64,000 bases of DNA. It comes from Candidatus Proximibacter danicus (GTDB lineage Bacteria; Pseudomonadota; Gammaproteobacteria; Burkholderiales; Rhodocyclaceae). The stretch lies in assembly GCA_016710885.1 (NCBI GenBank), contig JADJUC010000031.1, positions 24,258 to 88,257 on the forward strand, in the 5' to 3' direction. The translations under genes and the position numbers were made by a program. Below, one piece after another: positions 60,701 through 64,000 of the stretch; position 1 is the first letter of the stretch, and each line of letters opens with the position of its first letter. The notes under the pieces are model-generated. The model did not search any database and was not told where the DNA came from. It was given only the letters and a program-made list of their open reading frames with translations.

Positions 60701-61851
60701 GTGGCGAGCTGGATGTCGTTGCCGGCGATCAGGGTGGTGCGGCTGGCCGGGCCAGCGGCGGTGGGGGCGGTGTTGAGCAGATGTGCGGCAAGCAAGGCAA
60801 TGTCGCCACCGGCTTCGAGTTGCAGGGTGCCGCTGGGGTTTTTCACCTGCAGGCTGGCCAGGCGGGTGATGGCGGTGCTTTGCAGGCTGGCGTGGGCGTT
60901 ACCGCCGCTGTGCGACTCGGTGACGCTGGCGACCGTGAGCTTGCGGCCGGCGCTGGCGATCAGGGCCTGGTCGGCTTCGATGCCGCCACCGATATTGTCG
61001 AGGTTGGTGCGAGCGGTCAGCGCGACCTGTTCGCCGCTGATGCGGCCGGCGAGGTTCTTGATGTTGTCGGCGGTGAGGATACCAGTTGGCGACCGGCCAG
61101 GGGTGCCCATGTTGGTGAGGTCGCCGGTGATGTCGAGGTCGATGCTGTTGGCGGCAAGCAGGCCGCCGCTGGCGTCGAGGTCGCCGGGTTGGACGCGGGC
61201 GTAGAGCTGCGGGGTCAGCACTTTCTGGGTGCTGCCGTCCGCCAGCGTTACTTCCTTTTCCACCAGCCAGACCATGTCGGTGGTGAGCTGGGCCATTTGT
61301 TCGGCAGAGAGGGCAACGCCGGGGATGAGGTTCCAGGCCTGGGCCACGGTGATGCCGGCGTTCATCAGGGCTTTGTATTGTTCTTCTTCGTTCTGGTAGC
61401 CGATGAGGAAGCGGCGCCCGGTGAGCTGGGCGACTTGTTCGGTGATCAGGCGCTGTTCGTAGAAGCCGTCGCCCAATCGCTTCTGGGTGGTGGCGGGGTC
61501 GAGACTGAGCTGGGCCAGCATGTAGTCGGAACTGATCCACTGGCGGTAGCTGGCAAAGCGCGGGTCGGTTTCGATCAGGTAGCGGCCGGTGGGGTTGGGG
61601 TTGTTGTGGAAGAGGCTGTTGTTGGGCAGGCGCCGGGGGCGTTGACGGTGGGAACGACGCCGGCAGCGCCGCCGGCAAGTGCCGGCGCGATTGACCTGGG
61701 TGATGCGAGCGACGTTGCTGCCGGAACCCACAGCGGCAGTAACCCCATTGGCACCGGCAGCGCCCTGGTTGACGGCCCCGACACTGAGGTTGCTGATTTG
61801 CGTGGCAGTGCCGGTGATGGCCTGGTTGGCGGTCATTTTGGCAACGGCCAC
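57751..61851 (-). CDS. FhaB/CdiA-like exoprotein, unit 1 C-terminal part (scaffold X)
   Basis: This 1366-aa frame covers the YLIETDPRFASYRQW and DPATTQKRLGDGFYEQRL domains, beta-helix repeats and the pretoxin region (AKIFDQEKVQKEIDAQTKI). The VENN-like boundary NEVANNYLTHQKV follows, then a unique C-terminus of about 150 aa (CSSKEQKEKMLADAEKLSRF; NTIDNRKTFFGASDRYEQHS). Two pairs of compensating one-base indels disturb short stretches near 61085-61105 and 61630-61690. The frame simply continues the large exoprotein that extends past the right edge. The toxin type is unknown. Confidence 0.8.
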   Translation of the reverse strand: MAVAKMTANQAITGTATQISNLSVGAVNQGAAGANGVTAAVGSGSNVARITQVNRAGTCRRRCRRRSHRQRPRRLPNNSLFHNNPNPTGRYLIETDPRFASYRQWISSDYMLAQLSLDPATTQKRLGDGFYEQRLITEQVAQLTGRRFLIGYQNEEEQYKALMNAGITVAQAWNLIPGVALSAEQMAQLTTDMVWLVEKEVTLADGSTQKVLTPQLYARVQPGDLDASGGLLAANSIDLDITGDLTNMGTPGRSPTGILTADNIKNLAGRISGEQVALTARTNLDNIGGGIEADQALIASAGRKLTVASVTESHSGGNAHASLQSTAITRLASLQVKNPSGTLQLEAGGDIALLAAHLLNTAPTAAGPASRTTLIAGNDIQLATLTESTASGLMLDGNNYRRQSETHETGSAIESSGDILLQAGQSVSARAASVTSNEGALVVTAGKDITIEAGEASQRSEAASRTTKSGFLSSKTTTTRDTRSDTTALASTFSGDSTTLIADRDIAIKGSNVVATNDTALIATRNLNIEAATETHNETHYSKTKQSGIFSSGGVGFTIGSKQNSSDQKTDATLAARSTVGSTDGNVLLLAGEKYRQVGSDVVAVKGDIDIAAKQVDIVEARETSRTVTETRAKQSGLTIAVTSPVITAIQTAKQMSEAAKDTRDPRMKALAAASTGLAGYNAYSAIQTGQGTTINGKANQMPVTDDAGKVIGSRDASAAEQVGGVNLSISIGGSKSSSKTTQTSDTAAASNLTAGRDINIAATGAGKNSDLTIQGSKATAIRDIALTAEDEIRLLAAADTAGQKSTNKNSSGSVGISFGTDGLLFNVGASAGRGKADGDDLTHTNTHVEAGNKLTLDSGGNTTLKGAVAKGEQVAAKVGGDLDIESRQDTSTYDSQQKSLGGSISVGYGRMSGSVSASSSKIESDYASVTEQSAIRAGDKGFDVDVKGDTDLKGGAITSTQQAINDNKNSFQTGGELTLSDIENKAEYTAKSTSVNVGTGFSAAGKLMPGGTSAGFGKDGDKAESMTLAAISGIAGNTEARTGDAETGIAKIFDQEKVQKEIDAQTKITQQFGQLASKAVGDYAQTKTNEAKALRELAQNEPDESRASQLKAQAAEIDSQWGETGTLRLAAHTVIGGLTGGASGAAGAAAGTLTAPLVAEALAKANIDGPLATVITGMASTAAGAVVGGTAGGSAALNEVANNYLTHQKVKEIQECLSGKTCSSKEQKEKMLADAEKLSRFLDGEMNRTCQQAPTSDACRTAVNTATAYVALKDAWAVLNSDVSRSAQNVFDYVYNTPSAELNFALYYNTIDNRKTFFGASDRYEQHSGSGSKWFGGAEFVTSAAVTGLGADGHASGLTFSLAAH

Positions 61852-64000
61852 ATCAAAGGTGGCCAGCGTGTAGGGGCCATCGTTGTAGGGGCTGTTGGTG
61901 GTGCGGTGGTTCTTGTACGAACAGAACTCGTACCACTTGCACCTCTTGCGGTAGTAGAGCGAGGTGTAGCCGGTTTCGCTCTTCTGCGTTTGCCCTGCAG
62001 CGAAGTGGCGGTGTAGCCCGCCATGTCGAGCAGGATATTGCCGCCGGCCAGTGATCTCGCTCTTGTCGTTATTGACGATGCCAGTGATGGAGGTTGCCGC
62101 CAGCGAGCAGCTTGCCGGCGCGCTGTCGGCGGTGTACGCGGGTTTCGCTGACCTGGATGTTGGTGGTCTTGGTCAGCTTGTAATTGCCGCCGCCCCCGTT
62201 GTCCCAGAGCACAACGTTCACCGGCGTGCTGCTGGTGACCACCTGGCTGGCGGCGAAGCTGTAGCGGCTGTTGTTGAGTTGGCTGCTGTCGATACGCAGA
62301 TCGCCCAGGGCCTCGATGATGCCGCTGGCGTTGTTGATGGTGCCGGCCTGGCCGGTGGCGCGGTTTGCTCGTGTCGAGGGCGCCGCCGATGGCGAGGTCG
62401 CCGGCGGAAAAGATCAGGGCGGGAGAGAGGATGTCGTCGCTGCGGTTGCTGGGGGTGCCGACGCCGAGGTCGAGACGGTCGCGGGCAGCAATGACCGGGG
62501 CCGAGGTCGCCGCCATTCACGGTTTCGGTGGCATTGGTCAGCGTGGTGGCGGCGATGGCCAGGTGGTCGCCGTAGATGCGGCCGGTGCCGAGGTTGTTCA
62601 GCGTGATGGCGTCGATGCGTGTCGCCGCCGTCGATCAGGCCACGGTTGGTGAGGGTGTTCGTGTCGGTCGCAGTTAAGCCGAGTTCGGGGCGAGGAGTTC
62701 GCCGCTGGCGCGGTTGTCGATGCTGCCTGCGGTGACGGCGAGCGTGGTACCGGCCTGCAGCGTGCCGCTGTTGTCGAGCGTGCCGCCGACGTTGATGCGG
62801 GCGTTGCGGTTGGCGGTGATTTCGCCGGTATTGTCGAGCTTGCCGCCAAGGTCGATGGCCAGATCGCGGTGCGAGGAGCTGGCCACCGCTAAGGCTGGCG
62901 GCATCGATGTCGAGTTGCTCACCGGCGGTGATGGTGCCGGCAGTGTTGGCGACGGCCAGTGTCTTCGTTGCAGCAGCGTCGCGAATGGCAACGTGCTGTG
63001 CCGAGGTGATGAGGCCGCCGCTGTTATTCAGCGCACCGCTGCTGTTGATCGCTAGCGCGGTATTGGCACGCAGGGCGCCGCTGCGGTTGTCGATGGTATT
63101 GGCACTGACGGCAGAGGCGTTGCCCTCGATTCCCTGATCAGCACCCAGCGTGTTGGCGTTGGCAAGGCTCGCAGTATCGACGGTGAGTGCCTGTCCGGCA
63201 CGCAACAGACCCCCGGTATTGTCGGCACTGTCGGTAGCGCGCACGACGAGATTTCCGGCGGACTGGATCTGGCCGCTGCGGTTGTCGAGCTGGCGGGTGT
63301 TGAGCGCCATCTCGGCTTCACTGACGATACAGGCCGCTGGCGGTGTTGGCCAGGGAGAGTCGGCAACGACAGCCAAGGGACCGCCGGCACCGAGGAAGCC
63401 GGCGGCGTTGTTGAAGCACCGGCGGCGACTGTGACGCCGGCCTGGCCGGAAGTGCTGCCAGCAGCGGTTTTGTCGAACGCCTGACCATGCGTGTCGATAG
63501 TCAGCGCGCGGCGGCCTGGATCAGGCCGGCGGCATTGGTCAGCGCGCCGGTTTGCAGGTTCATCGTGGCGTTGGCAACGAGGCGACCATGGGTATTGCCA
63601 AGCGCCTGGCTGCGGGTGTCGATGGAAAGCGCATCGCCGACCACGGTGCCATCGGTGTTGGTGAGCCCGGCGCTGGCGAGGTGATGTTCTGTGCGGCTTC
63701 GATGCGGCCGGCGGTGTTGTCGATGGCGCCGGTGGCGTTGGCATCGAGGCTGCCGGCCACGGCGCCGAGCGTGCCGGCGGTGTTGTCGAGGCTGGCGGCG
63801 GTGAGGCCGAGGTCGGTGCCGGCAACGATCAGGCCGGCGGCATTGCCGGCGCCTTGCGCAATCGTGGCTTGCAGCTTGTGGCCGGCACTGACCCGGCCGC
63901 CATCATTGACCAGGGTATCGGCACTGAGTGCGAGATCACCGGCAGTGGCGATCTGCCCGCTGTTGCGGTTGTCGAGAATGCCGGCAGTGAGGGTGGCGTC
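61852..64000 (-). pseudogene. FhaB/CdiA-like exoprotein, upstream beta-helix region with many frameshifts
   Basis: On the minus strand this stretch encodes classic filamentous-hemagglutinin repeats (LDNTAGTLGAVAGSLDANAT; DNTAGRIEAAQNI). The frame changes roughly every 100-300 bases between 61990 and 63700. Each piece is free of stops in its own frame and joins sensibly to the next. The breaks sit at short homopolymers, for example CCCC to CCC near 61993. The repeats place it in the central beta-helix of the main exoprotein, whose N-terminus lies beyond the window. Confidence 0.7.

Noticed and set aside
39249..64000. Repeats of the exoprotein region as a CRISPR array
   Set aside because: The repeats are kilobase-scale coding duplications, not short direct repeats with unique spacers. 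No cas genes are present.

Overview
The window is GC-rich chromosomal DNA from a betaproteobacterium, most likely Rhodocyclales (Dechloromonas/Azonexus-like). The inference rests on the nadD-rsfS-rlmH-maf cluster with two BPSS1780-type membrane proteins, the DUF2782-LOG-polA neighbourhood, the Gcr-type 'SpecificRecomb' protein and the style of the FhaB/CdiA proteins. No rRNA or tRNA gene was seen.

Layout. 1-3.5 kb: SpecificRecomb membrane protein, NlpC/P60 lipoprotein, gabD. 3.5-10 kb: an accessory island. It holds an inverted-repeat cluster, an IS91-type element (tyrosine recombinase plus Y2 transposase), two integron attC-like sites bounding small cassette genes with no integron integrase, a decayed IS1595-type insertion with a perfect 8-bp target duplication, a 5' duplication of a glycine-rich-domain gene, and the toxin-antitoxin pairs higBA and brnTA. 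10-39 kb: core genes. These are RNase G, trhP (yegQ), maf, rlmH, rsfS, nadD, polA (frameshifted here), the cobalamin nucleotide-loop genes cobC, cobS, cobT and cobU, a histidine kinase with a response regulator, a fused alpha-carbonic anhydrase, thiC with a TPP riboswitch, an HD-domain hydrolase behind a CRP-like site and a 15-codon leader, uppP, and a Phd/PIN toxin-antitoxin pair.

39.2-64 kb (minus strand): a contact-dependent-inhibition style array. It contains the C-terminal part of a large FhaB/CdiA-like exoprotein, continuing past the right edge, followed by four further partial copies. Copies are numbered in transcription order, right to left. Units 1, 2 and 5 share one scaffold (X); units 3 and 4 share another (Y, with a DUF637-like region). 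In units 1-4 a conserved VENN-like boundary (NE[VT][AL]NN[YF]) is followed by an unrelated C-terminal domain and then by a small gene in the position of an immunity gene. Units 2 and 3 end in PD-(D/E)XK-like nuclease domains; units 1 and 4 end in unrecognised domains followed by membrane proteins. Unit 5 has lost its toxin end. Units 2 and 3 carry the extended signal peptide joined directly to the middle of the exoprotein, without the TPS secretion domain. Many one-base indels in homopolymers break these frames, so read errors and genuine decay must be separated before calling pseudogenes. No TpsB/CdiB transporter gene lies in the window.
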